Of a stretch of 64,000 nt of DNA, positions 48,516-57,769 are shown piece by piece. The stretch's first letter is position 1, and the number at the start of each line of letters is the position of its first letter. The notes beneath the pieces were generated by a model, which worked only from the letters and a program-made list of their open reading frames with translations, had not been told where the DNA came from and searched no databases. The position numbers and the translations under genes are program-made. This DNA comes from an uncultured Erythrobacter sp. (GTDB lineage Bacteria > Pseudomonadota > Alphaproteobacteria > Sphingomonadales > Sphingomonadaceae): positions 534,861 to 598,860 of the forward strand of contig CANLZI010000001.1 of the NCBI GenBank assembly GCA_947495555.1, read 5' to 3'.

Positions 48516-49169
48516 TTAGGCCGGATCTTTCTCCAGCGCCAGACGCCCTGCTTCCTCGCGGGCAAAGGCGCGTTTGTAGCCCTCGCGTTCGGTCAACCGA
48601 GATCGGTACGCCTTCAGGCTGTCTGGCACGCCTTCGTCCAATCCCACGCTCTTAGCCAGGATCAACGCATAGCCGCAGCATATGTCGGCCACGGTGAAAC
48701 GGTCAGCGCATAGAAATTCGCGGGTTGCCAGCCGCTCTTCCAGCTTGATCAGGCGTTTGTGAAACCACTTGGCATAGGCCTCGCCTGCTTCGGCAAAGCC
48801 CTTCTCCTTTTCGAAGATGGCAAAGCGCATATAGACTGTTTGAGGGAAGGTGATGGTTGCATCAGCGTGATAGGTGAAATCGCAATAGGCCGCGTAGTCC
48901 GCCTCGCCCGCAGCCACCACCAGATCGCTTGGCCCATCCTTGCTCGCCAAATAATGGGCGATGGCACAGCTTTCCGTCATCCGTGCGTCACCATGGACCA
49001 ACATCGGCACGGTCCCCAGCGGGTTTATTTCGAGATATTCCGGAGCCAGATAGCGTGGCGGAAACGGCAAGATATTCAGATCGATCTCGACCCCCGCTTC
49101 CTCGGCTGCCCAGGTGGCGCGCAACCCTCTGGATCGTGCGCAAGTGTGAAGGATGGGAATATTGCTCAT
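48516..49169 (-). CDS. Glutathione S-transferase
   Basis: A 217-aa cytosolic GST. The N-terminal domain has LHTCARSRGLRATWAAEEAG, with Ser/Cys near the glutathione thiol, NPLGTVPMLVHGDARMTES with cis-Pro and the ES pair. The C-terminal helical domain has DRFTVADICCGYALIL, the conserved N-capping motif. The ATG at 49169 overlaps the stop of the DUF808 gene by 1 nt, so the two are an operon. Substrate unknown. Confidence 0.86.
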   Translation of the reverse strand: MSNIPILHTCARSRGLRATWAAEEAGVEIDLNILPFPPRYLAPEYLEINPLGTVPMLVHGDARMTESCAIAHYLASKDGPSDLVVAAGEADYAAYCDFTYHADATITFPQTVYMRFAIFEKEKGFAEAGEAYAKWFHKRLIKLEERLATREFLCADRFTVADICCGYALILAKSVGLDEGVPDSLKAYRSRLTEREGYKRAFAREEAGRLALEKDPA

Positions 49170-50110
49170 CAATGCGCACCTTCAAATTTGAACACTTTGT
49201 GCAAAACGAAGGTGATGATCGCGCCCAGCACCAGTCCGATGATTGCCGAAATACCGGCATAGGTGACCCAGCCCGCAACGCCTGACAATGCACCTGTTGT
49301 ACCTTTGACGGCGTATTCCGCGCCGTGGGCAATGTCGTACAGCAGGTGGAACCCAACCTCATGCGTGCCATGCACGATGATGCCGCCGCCAACCCACAGC
49401 ATGGCGATGGTGCCAACAACCGATAGAAACACCAACAGCTTGGGAACCGAGTTCACCAGCATGCAGCCGAATTTCTGGACGGCTGGGCTGTCCTTCTCGC
49501 TCAAATGCAAGCCGACATCATCCATCTTCACGATCAAGGCAACCGCGCCATAAACCACTACCGTGACCACGACCGCGACCAAGGCCAGCGCCAAACCGCG
49601 CTCCCACCAGATGTCCAGATCAAGTTCGTTCAGCGTGATTGCCATGATCTCTGCTGAGAGAATGAGATCGGTACGCACTGCGCCCGCCACGCGCTGCTTT
49701 TCGAATTTCGCAGGGTCTGCAATCTCGTCTTCCAAAGTCTTGCCGTGCTTTGCCCCGCCCAGCTTTTCCAGCACCTTTTCAGCGCCTTCGTAACACAGGA
49801 AAGCTCCGCCCAGCATCAATATCCAGATAATCAGCCCCGGCATGAACTCGGACAGCAGAATGGCACCCGGCAGCAATATTATCAGCTTGTTGAAGAGACT
49901 GCCTTTGGTGATCTTCCAGATGATCGGCAATTCGCGCGCCGGCGACAGACCAGTGACATAGCTGGGCGTTACCGCCGCATCATCAATAATGACGCCTGCG
50001 GTCTTTGACCCAGCCCGGCTGGCTGCAACGCCAATATCATCGATTGATGCGGCTGCGGCGCGTGCAATCACCGACACATCATCAAGTAGTGCGACCAATC
50101 CTGATGGCAA
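49169..50110 (-). CDS. DUF808 family membrane protein (YedI-like)
   Basis: A 313-aa inner-membrane protein with about five to six helices. [20 protein letters not shown] and [21 protein letters not shown] are the DUF808 signatures, and [19 protein letters not shown] follows. The start is a TTG at 50110 with a perfect AGGAGG 8 nt upstream. The C-terminal [15 protein letters not shown] helix ends the protein. Function unknown. It is divergent from the rpsF operon with 245 bp between starts and co-transcribed with a GST. Confidence 0.85.
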   Translation of the reverse strand: MPSGLVALLDDVSVIARAAAASIDDIGVAASRAGSKTAGVIIDDAAVTPSYVTGLSPARELPIIWKITKGSLFNKLIILLPGAILLSEFMPGLIIWILMLGGAFLCYEGAEKVLEKLGGAKHGKTLEDEIADPAKFEKQRVAGAVRTDLILSAEIMAITLNELDLDIWWERGLALALVAVVVTVVVYGAVALIVKMDDVGLHLSEKDSPAVQKFGCMLVNSVPKLLVFLSVVGTIAMLWVGGGIIVHGTHEVGFHLLYDIAHGAEYAVKGTTGALSGVAGWVTYAGISAIIGLVLGAIITFVLHKVFKFEGAH

Positions 50111-50355
50111 AGCAAAGTCCTCCTGTTCAAGAAGACCTGCTCTGCAGGCTGTTGTTTCACTTCACAACCCCTAATAATCGCGCTGTTTTCGGGTCAGAAT
50201 TCAGCTTCACAAAGCTTGCTTTCAGCCCAGAATCCGGTATGTGCGCGCATCCCCTCGGGCAGAATCGCTGCTGGATGGGGTTTGAAGAAAGCCGGAGGGG
50301 CCCCGCTATTCGGGCGGATCAGCCAGCGATCGGTGGAAATGAAAGGACCAAGCGC

Positions 50356-50721
50356 ATGCCGCTATATGAGCATGTTTTCTTGGCGCGTCAGGACCTTAGT
50401 CAGGCCCAAGTAGACGCGCTGGCCGCATCGGCCACAGAAATCGTCGAACAAAATGAAGGCAAGGTCACCAAGACCGAAACATGGGGTCTCAAATCCCTCG
50501 CCTACAAAATTGACCGCAACCGCAAAGCGCATTTCGTGATGCTCAACATCGAGGCCCCAGGCACGGTGGTTGAGGAACTCGAGCGTCAAACCCGCATCAA
50601 CGAAGACGTGATCCGTTACATGACGATCCGCGTTGACGAGCATGAAGAAGGCCCATCGGCCATGATGCGTAAGAATGATCGCGACCGTAAGCGTCGCTCT
50701 GACCGGGAGGACCGCGACTAA
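50356..50721 (+). CDS. rpsF: 30S ribosomal protein S6
   Basis: A 121-aa small-subunit protein that pairs with S18. It starts [14 protein letters not shown], the S6 signature, and has [22 protein letters not shown]. The C-terminal 25 residues are a highly charged tail ([17 protein letters not shown]). I use ATG 50356; the open frame continues upstream to 50005 but that part has no S6 homology and runs against DUF808. The 245-bp leader holds a GC-rich segment (50295-50325) that might fold, but I cannot assign a known regulatory RNA. Its stop overlaps rpsR by 1 nt. Confidence 0.96.
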   Translation: MPLYEHVFLARQDLSQAQVDALAASATEIVEQNEGKVTKTETWGLKSLAYKIDRNRKAHFVMLNIEAPGTVVEELERQTRINEDVIRYMTIRVDEHEEGPSAMMRKNDRDRKRRSDREDRD

Positions 50722-50945
50722 TGGCACGCCCGTTTTTCCGCCGCCGCAAATCTTGCCCATTTTCGGGCGAAGGCGCACCCAAGATCGATTATAAGGACGT
50801 TCGTCTCATGCAGGGCTTTATGTCCGAGCGTGGCAAGATCGTACCTTCCCGTATCACCGCCGTTTCGGCCAAGAAGCAGCGCGAACTCGCCAAAGCGATC
50901 AAGCGCGCACGCCACATCGGCCTGCTTCCCTACATTGTGAAGTAA
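50721..50945 (+). CDS. rpsR: 30S ribosomal protein S18
   Basis: A 74-aa small-subunit protein binding next to S6. Basic start ([19 protein letters not shown]) and the conserved [19 protein letters not shown] with [11 protein letters not shown] at the end. It overlaps rpsF by 1 nt and precedes rplI by 13 bp. Confidence 0.97.
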   Translation: MARPFFRRRKSCPFSGEGAPKIDYKDVRLMQGFMSERGKIVPSRITAVSAKKQRELAKAIKRARHIGLLPYIVK

Positions 50946-50958
50946 GAGGAGAATACAG

Positions 50959-51624
50959 ATGGATATTATTCTCCTTGAGCGCATCGAAAAGCTCGGCACA
51001 ATTGGTGACGTTGTAACCGTTAAAGACGGTTATGCTCGCAACTTCCTACTTCCGCAGAAGAAGGCATTGCGCGCCAACGAAGCCAACAAGAAAGTGTTCG
51101 AAGCCAATCGTGCTCGTCTCGAAAAAGAGAACGCAGAACGTCGCGGCGAAGCCGAAACAGCCGGTGCCAAGATTGATGGCGCTTCGGTCGTCCTGATCCG
51201 CGCTTCGTCCAACGCTGGCCAGCTGTACGGCTCGGTCAATGTGCGTGACATCGTTGCTGGTCTTGCCGAGCAAGGCCACGACGTGGACAAGAAGCAGGTT
51301 ATCCTGGGCAGCCCGATCAAGATGATCGGTATGCACGACGTAACCGTCGCTTTGCATCCAGAAGTGCGCATCACTGTGAAAGCCAATGTTGCCCGTTCGG
51401 ATGACGAAGCTGAGCTGCAGGCGCAGGGCGTAGACGTTCTGGCCCAGCTGTTCGAAGAAGAACAAGCTGCGATTGCAGATGAAGGCTTCACCGAAGCTGT
51501 TGACCCAACACTGGAGCCGGGTGAAATCCCCGCCGACATGCTGGAAGACAGTGCCGCAGAAGCTCAGACTGAAGAAGCTGCTGCTGACGACGCTGAAACA
51601 GAAGAGAAAGCGGAAGAAAGCTGA
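50959..51624 (+). CDS. rplI: 50S ribosomal protein L9
   Basis: A 221-aa large-subunit protein. The N-terminal rRNA-binding domain is intact ([18 protein letters not shown]), followed by the long connecting helix ([18 protein letters not shown]) and the C-terminal domain. After about residue 165 comes an acidic tail of about 55 residues rich in Glu, Asp and Ala, longer than in E. coli L9 (149 aa) though extensions are common in alphaproteobacteria. GAGGAG precedes the ATG. Confidence 0.96.
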   Translation: MDIILLERIEKLGTIGDVVTVKDGYARNFLLPQKKALRANEANKKVFEANRARLEKENAERRGEAETAGAKIDGASVVLIRASSNAGQLYGSVNVRDIVAGLAEQGHDVDKKQVILGSPIKMIGMHDVTVALHPEVRITVKANVARSDDEAELQAQGVDVLAQLFEEEQAAIADEGFTEAVDPTLEPGEIPADMLEDSAAEAQTEEAAADDAETEEKAEES

Positions 51625-51658
51625 GCTTCGCTTCCAATTTCTTGACAACGACTTGAAG

Positions 51659-51704
51659 AAAGGCCGGTACCCAATGCAGTTTGCACAGGATGCCGGCCTT
51701 TTTT
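51659..51704 (+). terminator. Terminator of the rpsF-rpsR-rplI operon, overlapping the next gene's start
   Basis: AAAGGCCGG at 51659-51667 pairs perfectly with CCGGCCTTT at 51693-51701, followed by a run of six T (51699-51704). The 25-nt loop contains the ATG (51674) of the downstream sulfotransferase gene, and the right arm and T-run fall in its codons 7-11. Confidence 0.75.
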
Positions 51705-52726
51705 CTCAACAGCTGGATATACCCAACGACCACGTCTTGCTGGTTGCAATGACGCAAGCTGATTATGAATCCGCCAGTTTTCTAGACAACCGTTTGCTTC
51801 AGCCAGGAGGTGGCCAGCCCCAAGGCGGCCAGGCCCGACAGCAACGCCAAATGCAATGGGCACCCTGGGACGCTCTCGCTTCGCAGAGCCAGTCCATCCG
51901 CAGCGATGCCCAGTTTATCTTCCACATTGGCCATGTCGGTTCGACCCTATTGGCCAGGTTGTTGGGGGCCGCGAGCGACACCCTTTCGTTGCGCGAACCG
52001 CAACTGTTGCGCCAATTTGCTGAGCTAAAGGCGCTGCGGGGCAAGGCCCATTCGCCATGGTCGCCAGAAACATTCGATCAGAGATTAGCCGTTGCCGTGC
52101 AGTGGCTTTCTCGCACATTTGAGGCGAACCAGCGGGCGCTAATCAAGGCGACCAGCTTTGCTAGTGACATCGCTCCTGACTTGCTAAACCATCAGCGAAA
52201 GGGGCTGCTGCTCACCCTTACCCCCGAACGCTATCTGCAAACGATATTGGCCGGTGAGAATTCACGCGCCGAACTGTCCGCCTTGTCCAGCAATCGTCTC
52301 AAACGCCTCCACCACCGGATGGGAGAGACCCCATTCAAGCTGTGGGAGCTCGACGAGGCACAAAGAGCCGCAATGGCATGGGCCTGCGAGATGACAGCCC
52401 TTGAACAAGTCAGCGATGAAGATGTGGCCTGGCTGGATTTCGATAGGTTTCTCGCGCAACCTGCAGAAAAGCTGATAGAGGCAGCGCAATTCCTTGATAT
52501 TGCCATATCCCAGGAACAGGCAAACGATCTTGTCACGGGCCCGCTGATGCAGCAGTATTCGAAAGCGCCCGAGCATAGCTATTCGGCCCAATTGCGCGAA
52601 GAAGTTCTGGCCGACGCCGCACGGAATCGGGCCAGCGACATTGCAGCAGCTTTGCAGTGGTTGGATCAAGCTGGTTCTCGCAATCCATTGATTGGCAACG
52701 CCTTGAACCGAACACAAAAGGGATAA
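51674..52726 (+). CDS. Sulfotransferase-like P-loop protein
   Basis: A 350-aa protein with the PAPS-binding loop FIFHIGHVGSTLLARLLG (about residues 78-95) and a later LIKATSFASDIAPDLL region, as in sulfotransferase-family proteins of sphingomonads. The C-terminal half has WLDFDRFLAQPAEKL, the conserved sulfotransferase-like helix region. The ATG at 51674 lies inside the loop of the ribosomal-operon terminator; the frame continues upstream into rplI but without homology. It is followed 2 bp later by a PKHD-type hydroxylase gene. Acceptor unknown. Confidence 0.72.
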   Translation: MQFAQDAGLFSQQLDIPNDHVLLVAMTQADYESASFLDNRLLQPGGGQPQGGQARQQRQMQWAPWDALASQSQSIRSDAQFIFHIGHVGSTLLARLLGAASDTLSLREPQLLRQFAELKALRGKAHSPWSPETFDQRLAVAVQWLSRTFEANQRALIKATSFASDIAPDLLNHQRKGLLLTLTPERYLQTILAGENSRAELSALSSNRLKRLHHRMGETPFKLWELDEAQRAAMAWACEMTALEQVSDEDVAWLDFDRFLAQPAEKLIEAAQFLDIAISQEQANDLVTGPLMQQYSKAPEHSYSAQLREEVLADAARNRASDIAAALQWLDQAGSRNPLIGNALNRTQKG

Positions 52727-52728
52727 CG

Positions 52729-53391
52729 ATGTTTCGCCTTATCAAAGATGTGCTCAACGGGCAGCAAATTGCCGAACTCACAAAGATTGCGGACCAAGCA
52801 ACTTTCGTCGACGGGAAAATCAGCAACCCGCACAACAAGACCAAGAACAATATGCACATGCATGATCAGCGGCTGCAGCAAAACGCAGTAGACATCATGG
52901 CGCAGGCTTTGATGGCGAACGAAGAATTCGTCAATTTCGCTGTCCCTGCGCAGTTTGCTCCGCCTTTGATCACTCGATACGAACCAGGAATGCAATATGG
53001 TTTGCATCCCGATTCAGCCTTGATGACTATCGGCAACACAACCATCCGATCAGATCTTTCATGCACCATCTTTCTCGAGGATCCCTCAAGCTACGAGGGC
53101 GGTCATCTCAGGATCGCTTTAGGGACTGAAGAAGTGCGCATTAAGGGGCCGGCGGGCTCTGCGATTGTATATCCTTCGCATACATTGCATGAGGTAGAGA
53201 AGGTGACCAAAGGACGCCGGCTTGTCGGCTTAACCTTCATCCAAAGCCAGATTGGCGACAGTTTCAAGCGGGAACTCTTGTACGAACTCAATGAAGTGGC
53301 CGCTTTAGAAGGCCTCAAAATGAGCCACGAAAACTTCACTCGGCTGCAAGCCGTCCAATTTAATCTCAAGCGTTTGTGGACCCGCGGCTGA
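52729..53391 (+). CDS. Fe(II)/2-oxoglutarate-dependent hydroxylase (PiuC/PKHD type)
   Basis: A 220-aa dioxygenase. The metal triad is HPD in YGLHPDSAL (about residues 98-100) and the distal His in YPSHTLHEVEKVTKGRR, whose Arg binds 2-oxoglutarate. YEGGHLRI is the conserved glycine turn. E. coli YbiX and Pseudomonas PiuC are relatives, often linked to iron uptake. It is adjacent to the sulfotransferase gene with a 2-bp gap, so they likely work on one pathway. The GGGATAACG upstream of the ATG is a modest ribosome-binding site. Confidence 0.86.
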   Translation: MFRLIKDVLNGQQIAELTKIADQATFVDGKISNPHNKTKNNMHMHDQRLQQNAVDIMAQALMANEEFVNFAVPAQFAPPLITRYEPGMQYGLHPDSALMTIGNTTIRSDLSCTIFLEDPSSYEGGHLRIALGTEEVRIKGPAGSAIVYPSHTLHEVEKVTKGRRLVGLTFIQSQIGDSFKRELLYELNEVAALEGLKMSHENFTRLQAVQFNLKRLWTRG

Positions 53392-53434
53392 CGATCACAC
53401 TTGAAATTTCGCGCTTTCGCAGTAAGTGCTTTCC

Positions 53435-54874
53435 ATGCAAGCATTTCAAGAAATACATGATCAGCTGACCCGAATTTACGGGGAAGCTCGCGAAACTCTA
53501 CGTTCCGACATTTTAGCCTTTGCCAAAGATGGCACTGTCCCGCCCAATTCGCGCCGGACCGATGGCAGCTATGCCTATCCCGAACTGAAACTGACGTTTG
53601 ATGGCGACGGCGAGCCTGCCGACAGATCGCGTGCCTTTGGCCGCTTGGAACAAGCAGGCACCTATACAACTACCATCACCCGTCCCGATTTGTTCAGCGC
53701 TTATCTGGAAGAGCAACTGGCGCTGATAACGGCCGATTATGACGTCGAGCTGGAAGTTAGCCGTTCGACCCAGGAAATCCCCTTCCCTTATGTGTTGGAC
53801 GGCGATCATGGCGCCGCCATGATTGGTATCGCTCCGCAAGAATTGGCCAAACATTTTCCAACCACCGACTTAGCCTTGATCGGTGACGAGATTGCAGACG
53901 GAATAGAGCCTGACATTGCTCATCCAGCCATGCCGCTATCCTTGTTCGATGGATTGCGCACGGATTACTCGCTGGCTCGCTTGGCCCATTACACGGGGAC
54001 CAGCGCGGATGATTTTCAGCACTTCATCTTGTTTACCAACTACCATCGCTATGTTGATGAATTTGTTGATTGGGGTGCCAAACAAATCGGTAAAGATGGC
54101 TACACCGCGCTAACCGGTGCTGGTGGTCTGGACATCCGCGAGGCAACCGATGATGCGCGCGATCAATTGTCAGATACCGCATGGCGCAGGCACCAAATGC
54201 CAGCCTACCACCTCGTCCGCGAAGACAAATTGGGGATCACCTTGGTCAACATCGGGGTTGGTCCCTCCAATGCAAAGACCGTATGCGATCACTTGGCGGT
54301 TCTGCGCCCCCATGCATGGCTGATGATCGGCCACTGTGGCGGGGTTCGCGCAAGCCAGAAGATTGGCGATTTCGTGCTCGCCCATGCCTATTTGCGCGAT
54401 GACCACGTTTTGGACGCGGTTCTCCCTCCAGAAATTCCGATTCCTCCGATTGCCGAGGTCCAGCAGGCGCTGGCCGGTGCGGCTGAGGAAGTTTCCGGTA
54501 CGCAAGGCGCCAATCTTAAACAACGCATGCGCACCGGCACTGTCGTGACCACTGACGATCGCAATTGGGAGCTGTTGTATTCCAGCTCTGCCAAGCGCTT
54601 CTCTCACAGTCGTGCCATCGCGATTGAAATGGAAAGTGCCACGATTGCAGCCCAGGGCTATCGCTTCCGCGTGCCTTATGGGACGCTTCTTTGCGTGAGC
54701 GACAAACCTTTGCATGGCGAGATCAAGCTGCCCGGCCAAGCCAACCAGTTTTACGAGGAAGCGATTGCCGCCCACCTCAGGATCGGGATTGAGGCCTGCG
54801 CGCGCTTGCGCGAAGAAGGTGATCGCCTGCACAGCCGCAAATTGCGCGCCTTTAACGAACCACCATTCAGGTAG
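53435..54874 (+). CDS. amn: AMP nucleosidase
   Basis: A 479-aa enzyme hydrolysing AMP to adenine and ribose 5-phosphate in purine salvage. The N-terminal AMP-nucleosidase domain (to about 180) contains RPDLFSAYLEEQL; the C-terminal nucleoside phosphorylase-like domain has MIGHCGGVRASQKIGDFVLAHAYLRDDHVLD and AIEMESATIAAQGYR, with the catalytic region. The ATG at 53435 is used; an in-frame GTG at 53426 is equally possible because neither has a strong ribosome-binding site. It stands 43 bp downstream of the hydroxylase gene. Confidence 0.92.
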   Translation: MQAFQEIHDQLTRIYGEARETLRSDILAFAKDGTVPPNSRRTDGSYAYPELKLTFDGDGEPADRSRAFGRLEQAGTYTTTITRPDLFSAYLEEQLALITADYDVELEVSRSTQEIPFPYVLDGDHGAAMIGIAPQELAKHFPTTDLALIGDEIADGIEPDIAHPAMPLSLFDGLRTDYSLARLAHYTGTSADDFQHFILFTNYHRYVDEFVDWGAKQIGKDGYTALTGAGGLDIREATDDARDQLSDTAWRRHQMPAYHLVREDKLGITLVNIGVGPSNAKTVCDHLAVLRPHAWLMIGHCGGVRASQKIGDFVLAHAYLRDDHVLDAVLPPEIPIPPIAEVQQALAGAAEEVSGTQGANLKQRMRTGTVVTTDDRNWELLYSSSAKRFSHSRAIAIEMESATIAAQGYRFRVPYGTLLCVSDKPLHGEIKLPGQANQFYEEAIAAHLRIGIEACARLREEGDRLHSRKLRAFNEPPFR

Positions 54875-54889
54875 AATTTTGTAAGTGAT

Positions 54890-55825
54890 CTATTCGAAAG
54901 AGACCGGCAGCAATCCATTGCGTGCCGCCATTTCAACATAGAGTGCGTCGCATAACCGCTTGCTTGTCTCGCAAAGCATAGTCATTTTCAGGCCCGATTT
55001 TGCGTCCGCCCCCGGGACTACTGTGCGCTTGATGAGTGCGGGGTAGTAAGGGGACCCTTCCGGTGCAAACGACCAAATTGTCAATGACGACTGATCGGCC
55101 AAAACTGTCCAGTTGTTTTCCAATTTTGACTCGACACCCTCAATCGACTGAACATCGGCCCTAGCCTCCGCCACACTAAGATAGCCGGTCCCCTCATTGA
55201 CACTCGATGGTAGTTCAGAAGGGACGTAGTTTGGGCAACTACGCGACAGTAGATGCCATATCAGTTCAGGAACGAGTGACGAATGTTTTGATTCAATTTC
55301 TGCTGATGCTGCATTTGTGAGCAGGTTCTCCTCAATGCGAGCGATCTCAAAACGTTCACTATTTTCAGCCTTGTACAAGACAGTGAAACCGCAGAACCGT
55401 GCAACATTTTGATACTGGGCCTTGGTATCGATGGCCGCATAAACGCCTTTAGTCGGCGCGGACATTGCACCTTTGGTCCAAGTGACCTTGAGCGGTTCAA
55501 GAACTTCCACATCACCACGTTCAGCTCGTGCTTCTCGGTTGTCGCTTAAAAACTTTTCATAAGGCCACGTGTCGCGCATACCATGGCTGAGCTTCACATA
55601 AGCGGCTTCATAATTTTCTTGCGATAATAAGCGATAGTAATCGGCCCAGGCCTCCAGAGCATCTGCTTCCAACTGCTCACTCGGGATCCATCCAGGTTCC
55701 GACCCTTGTGTTACGTTGACCTCTCGCGGCGCATCGCGCGTTTGCGCAAAGCCAGGAGCACTTATAGCCAGCGCGCAAAACACAATCATTGTGCGGCCAA
55801 GGATGTTATAGAACAACTTACTCAT
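54890..55825 (-). CDS. Exported protein with a DUF4019-like domain
   Basis: A 311-aa protein with a signal peptide (MIVFCALAISAPGFAQ). Residues about 55-165 (LEAWADYYRLLSQENYEAAYVKLSHGMRD...) resemble the DUF4019 fold, in which a helix pair precedes strands ending in a cystatin-like sheet. The rest has no recognised domain; four Cys suggest disulfides. Its ATG overlaps the stop of the beta-propeller gene by 4 bp, so the two are translationally coupled. Function unknown. Confidence 0.65.
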   Translation of the reverse strand: MSKLFYNILGRTMIVFCALAISAPGFAQTRDAPREVNVTQGSEPGWIPSEQLEADALEAWADYYRLLSQENYEAAYVKLSHGMRDTWPYEKFLSDNREARAERGDVEVLEPLKVTWTKGAMSAPTKGVYAAIDTKAQYQNVARFCGFTVLYKAENSERFEIARIEENLLTNAASAEIESKHSSLVPELIWHLLSRSCPNYVPSELPSSVNEGTGYLSVAEARADVQSIEGVESKLENNWTVLADQSSLTIWSFAPEGSPYYPALIKRTVVPGADAKSGLKMTMLCETSKRLCDALYVEMAARNGLLPVSFE

Positions 55826-56850
55826 GGCAGAATAGCCAAGCCATCCCCGCCCTCGCCGGTCGGTAGGCGGCGGAGCACAGTTCCGCTGTCATAATCGACT
55901 TCTGCGACGGTGTTGCTGGCCGTTTCGGCGACATAAATGCGCTCACCGTCGTCGGACCACAAAATCGTTACCTGAAACCGCTCTTGCGTCTCCTCAGCCG
56001 AGGAAACCGCAATGCTGCGGGTGACGGTGGCGCTTGCCATATCTATCACCGTCAAACCGCCATCCATCAGGTCAGACGTGACCGCAACATCGCCTTGCGG
56101 GCGAATAGCCAGGCGTAGAGGAAATGCTCCCGTGTCTAGAGTGTTGCGAACCTCCATCGTCTCCGGGTCCAGCTCAAACGCCTGGTTTGATCCCCGAGCA
56201 GAGACCCACAGCGCGCTGCCATCAGGTGCCAATGAGATACCTTCCGGTTCCTCGCCCACGGTCACAGAGATCGGTGCAATCCGGGCCTTCAGCGCGACAC
56301 GTGTGACGGTCTTTGACCCTAAGTCAGTCGTCCAGGCGGTGTTGGCGTCGGGAGAGACAACCAGCATGTGGCTGCCCTGCTTACCGGTCGAATACTCGAA
56401 GGTTTCGGCTTTGTCCTTGGGATCACGGATCCAGAACACCGATTGCCGCCCCTCTGCGGTCGCATAAAGATCGCCATTGGCGTGCCAGACGATGCCATGC
56501 GGTCGTGCATTCTCGCCCAGATCGACGCTCTTTACCCGTTCCAGGGTGTCTGTGCGAAAGATGTCGACGCTGGTTCCGCCATAACAGGCAAGTGCCACAT
56601 GTTCGCCATCGGGCGACGTCGCCAATTCGTGCGGATTGGTGCAACTGGCCAGTCGCATTACCTCTTCCCCGCTCGCCAAGTCGATTTTGGACAGCGTGTT
56701 GCCACGTTTGTTGGCCACGAACAGCGTGCCTGTTAGCGAAGACGCGGTGGCGGCCTCTGCTGGAGTTTGTGGCGAAGTGGAACATGCGGCAAGCAACAGC
56801 GCGCCACAAATGCCGCTCGATAGGGGCTTCAGATTCGAAATTTTCATCAT
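55822..56850 (-). CDS. YVTN/YncE-like beta-propeller lipoprotein
   Basis: A 342-aa secreted protein. The signal peptide ends in the lipobox LLAAC. Repeats of about 40-45 residues with a WSDDGERIYVAET or SPDGEHVALAC type motif build a seven-bladed propeller of the YncE/lactonase type (NTVAEVDYDSGTVLRRLPTG is the last). No catalytic site is evident, so it may bind a ligand or partner. The ATG at 56850 is followed by another at 56847. A 16-bp palindromic site lies 24 bp upstream. It is co-transcribed with the DUF4019-like gene. Confidence 0.78.
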   Translation of the reverse strand: MMKISNLKPLSSGICGALLLAACSTSPQTPAEAATASSLTGTLFVANKRGNTLSKIDLASGEEVMRLASCTNPHELATSPDGEHVALACYGGTSVDIFRTDTLERVKSVDLGENARPHGIVWHANGDLYATAEGRQSVFWIRDPKDKAETFEYSTGKQGSHMLVVSPDANTAWTTDLGSKTVTRVALKARIAPISVTVGEEPEGISLAPDGSALWVSARGSNQAFELDPETMEVRNTLDTGAFPLRLAIRPQGDVAVTSDLMDGGLTVIDMASATVTRSIAVSSAEETQERFQVTILWSDDGERIYVAETASNTVAEVDYDSGTVLRRLPTGEGGDGLAILP

Positions 56851-56873
56851 GGTGCAGACCTTACCGACAGTAC

Positions 56874-56889
56874 CACTTTTGTAAAAGTG
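56874..56889. promoter_or_regulatory. Palindromic operator-like site upstream of the propeller gene
   Basis: CACTTTTGTAAAAGTG: two perfect 7-bp arms with a 2-bp spacer, ending 24 bp before the start of the propeller lipoprotein gene. A transcription-factor dimer site is plausible; no factor can be named. Confidence 0.45.
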
Positions 56890-57111
56890 CCGCGTCGAAG
56901 ACAAATTTTCGATTTTTTCGGGAACCCCTTTTGTGGAGCGCCGTTAAGGCAATGCGGGACCGGGCCCCTCTGGCGTATCAAATGATGCGTGATGTCGGAT
57001 CGCATTGACTGATTACAGAGTGGCCGACGGTAAAAAGCCCCCAAACTCTCTTTCAGTCGAATGGAAATTCACATGGTTCGTGCCTGTGCGCCGGACCTGA
57101 AGGAGTATGAA

Positions 57112-57675
57112 ATGAACAAGTTTGTTATGATCCCTGCCGTTGCAGCAGCTAGCCTGACCCTCGCAGCCTGTGGCGGCGACGCAACCACTGCCGCAGTTGA
57201 AACCGGAACAACAGCCATCACGGCTGAAGAAGTGGCCGCAGCTCAGCAAGGCTGGGGTGAAGGTATCGTCAAGATTGGCGCCGTTCACAGCGAAGGTGGT
57301 GATGTAGCCCAGGCTGCGACCGACCACATCAACACATTCTATGCCTATGAAGACGGCGAAGAAATTCTGTTCAAGCCGACACTGGCTGCCGAAGACCAAT
57401 TCCGCGGCGATTTCGACGGTGCCTTGAGCTATTTCATCGGCACTGAAGGCACTGAAGACGGTGGCTTTGCAATCGCTCCTTACACGGCCGTCCGCTGGGA
57501 AAACGAAGGCACTATCACCGATGCAGACAGCGCGTTGGCGATGGGCAATTATTACTTCACCGGCACAGACGGCAATGAGACCAAGGTCGAGTACACCTTC
57601 GGTTACACCCGCAATGACGATGGCGAACTGGTGATCAATCTGCACCATTCGTCGCTGCCATTCAGCGCGGAATAA
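57112..57675 (+). CDS. SnoaL-like lipoprotein of unknown function
   Basis: A 187-aa lipoprotein: signal peptide with lipobox LTLAACGG, a short Thr/Ala linker, then a single domain. ITAEEVAAAQQGWGEGIVKIG is followed by ATDHINTFYAYEDGEEILFKPTLA and a strand-rich region ending VEYTFGYTRNDDGELVINLHHSSLP, as in SnoaL/NTF2-like proteins of marine bacteria often mislabelled phosphoribosyl-AMP cyclohydrolase. AAGGAG 8 nt upstream supports ATG 57112. It stands alone and ends at a strong terminator. Confidence 0.72.
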   Translation: MNKFVMIPAVAAASLTLAACGGDATTAAVETGTTAITAEEVAAAQQGWGEGIVKIGAVHSEGGDVAQAATDHINTFYAYEDGEEILFKPTLAAEDQFRGDFDGALSYFIGTEGTEDGGFAIAPYTAVRWENEGTITDADSALAMGNYYFTGTDGNETKVEYTFGYTRNDDGELVINLHHSSLPFSAE

Positions 57676-57727
57676 CTTCCCACCGCTGCCCCATCTCCCC
57701 TCCAAATATTGGGGCAGCAACAATCCT

Positions 57728-57763
57728 AAACCCCGTCGCGACTATTCGCGGCGGGGTTTTTGT
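57728..57763. terminator. Strong bidirectional terminator
   Basis: AAACCCCGTCGCGA (57728-57741) pairs with TCGCGGCGGGGTTT (57746-57759): 14 bp with one G-U pair and a CTAT loop, followed by a T-run and preceded by A on the other strand. It separates the plus-strand lipoprotein gene from the minus-strand operon ending at 57770. Confidence 0.9.
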
Positions 57764-57769
57764 TTGGCG

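Noticed and set aside
50005..50355. N-terminal extension of S6
   Set aside because: It has no S6 similarity and overlaps the divergent DUF808 gene; the conserved start is at 50356.
50111..50355. Known S6:S18 leader RNA upstream of rpsF
   Set aside because: A GC-rich fold is possible, but I could not identify the conserved bulge and stem needed to call it.
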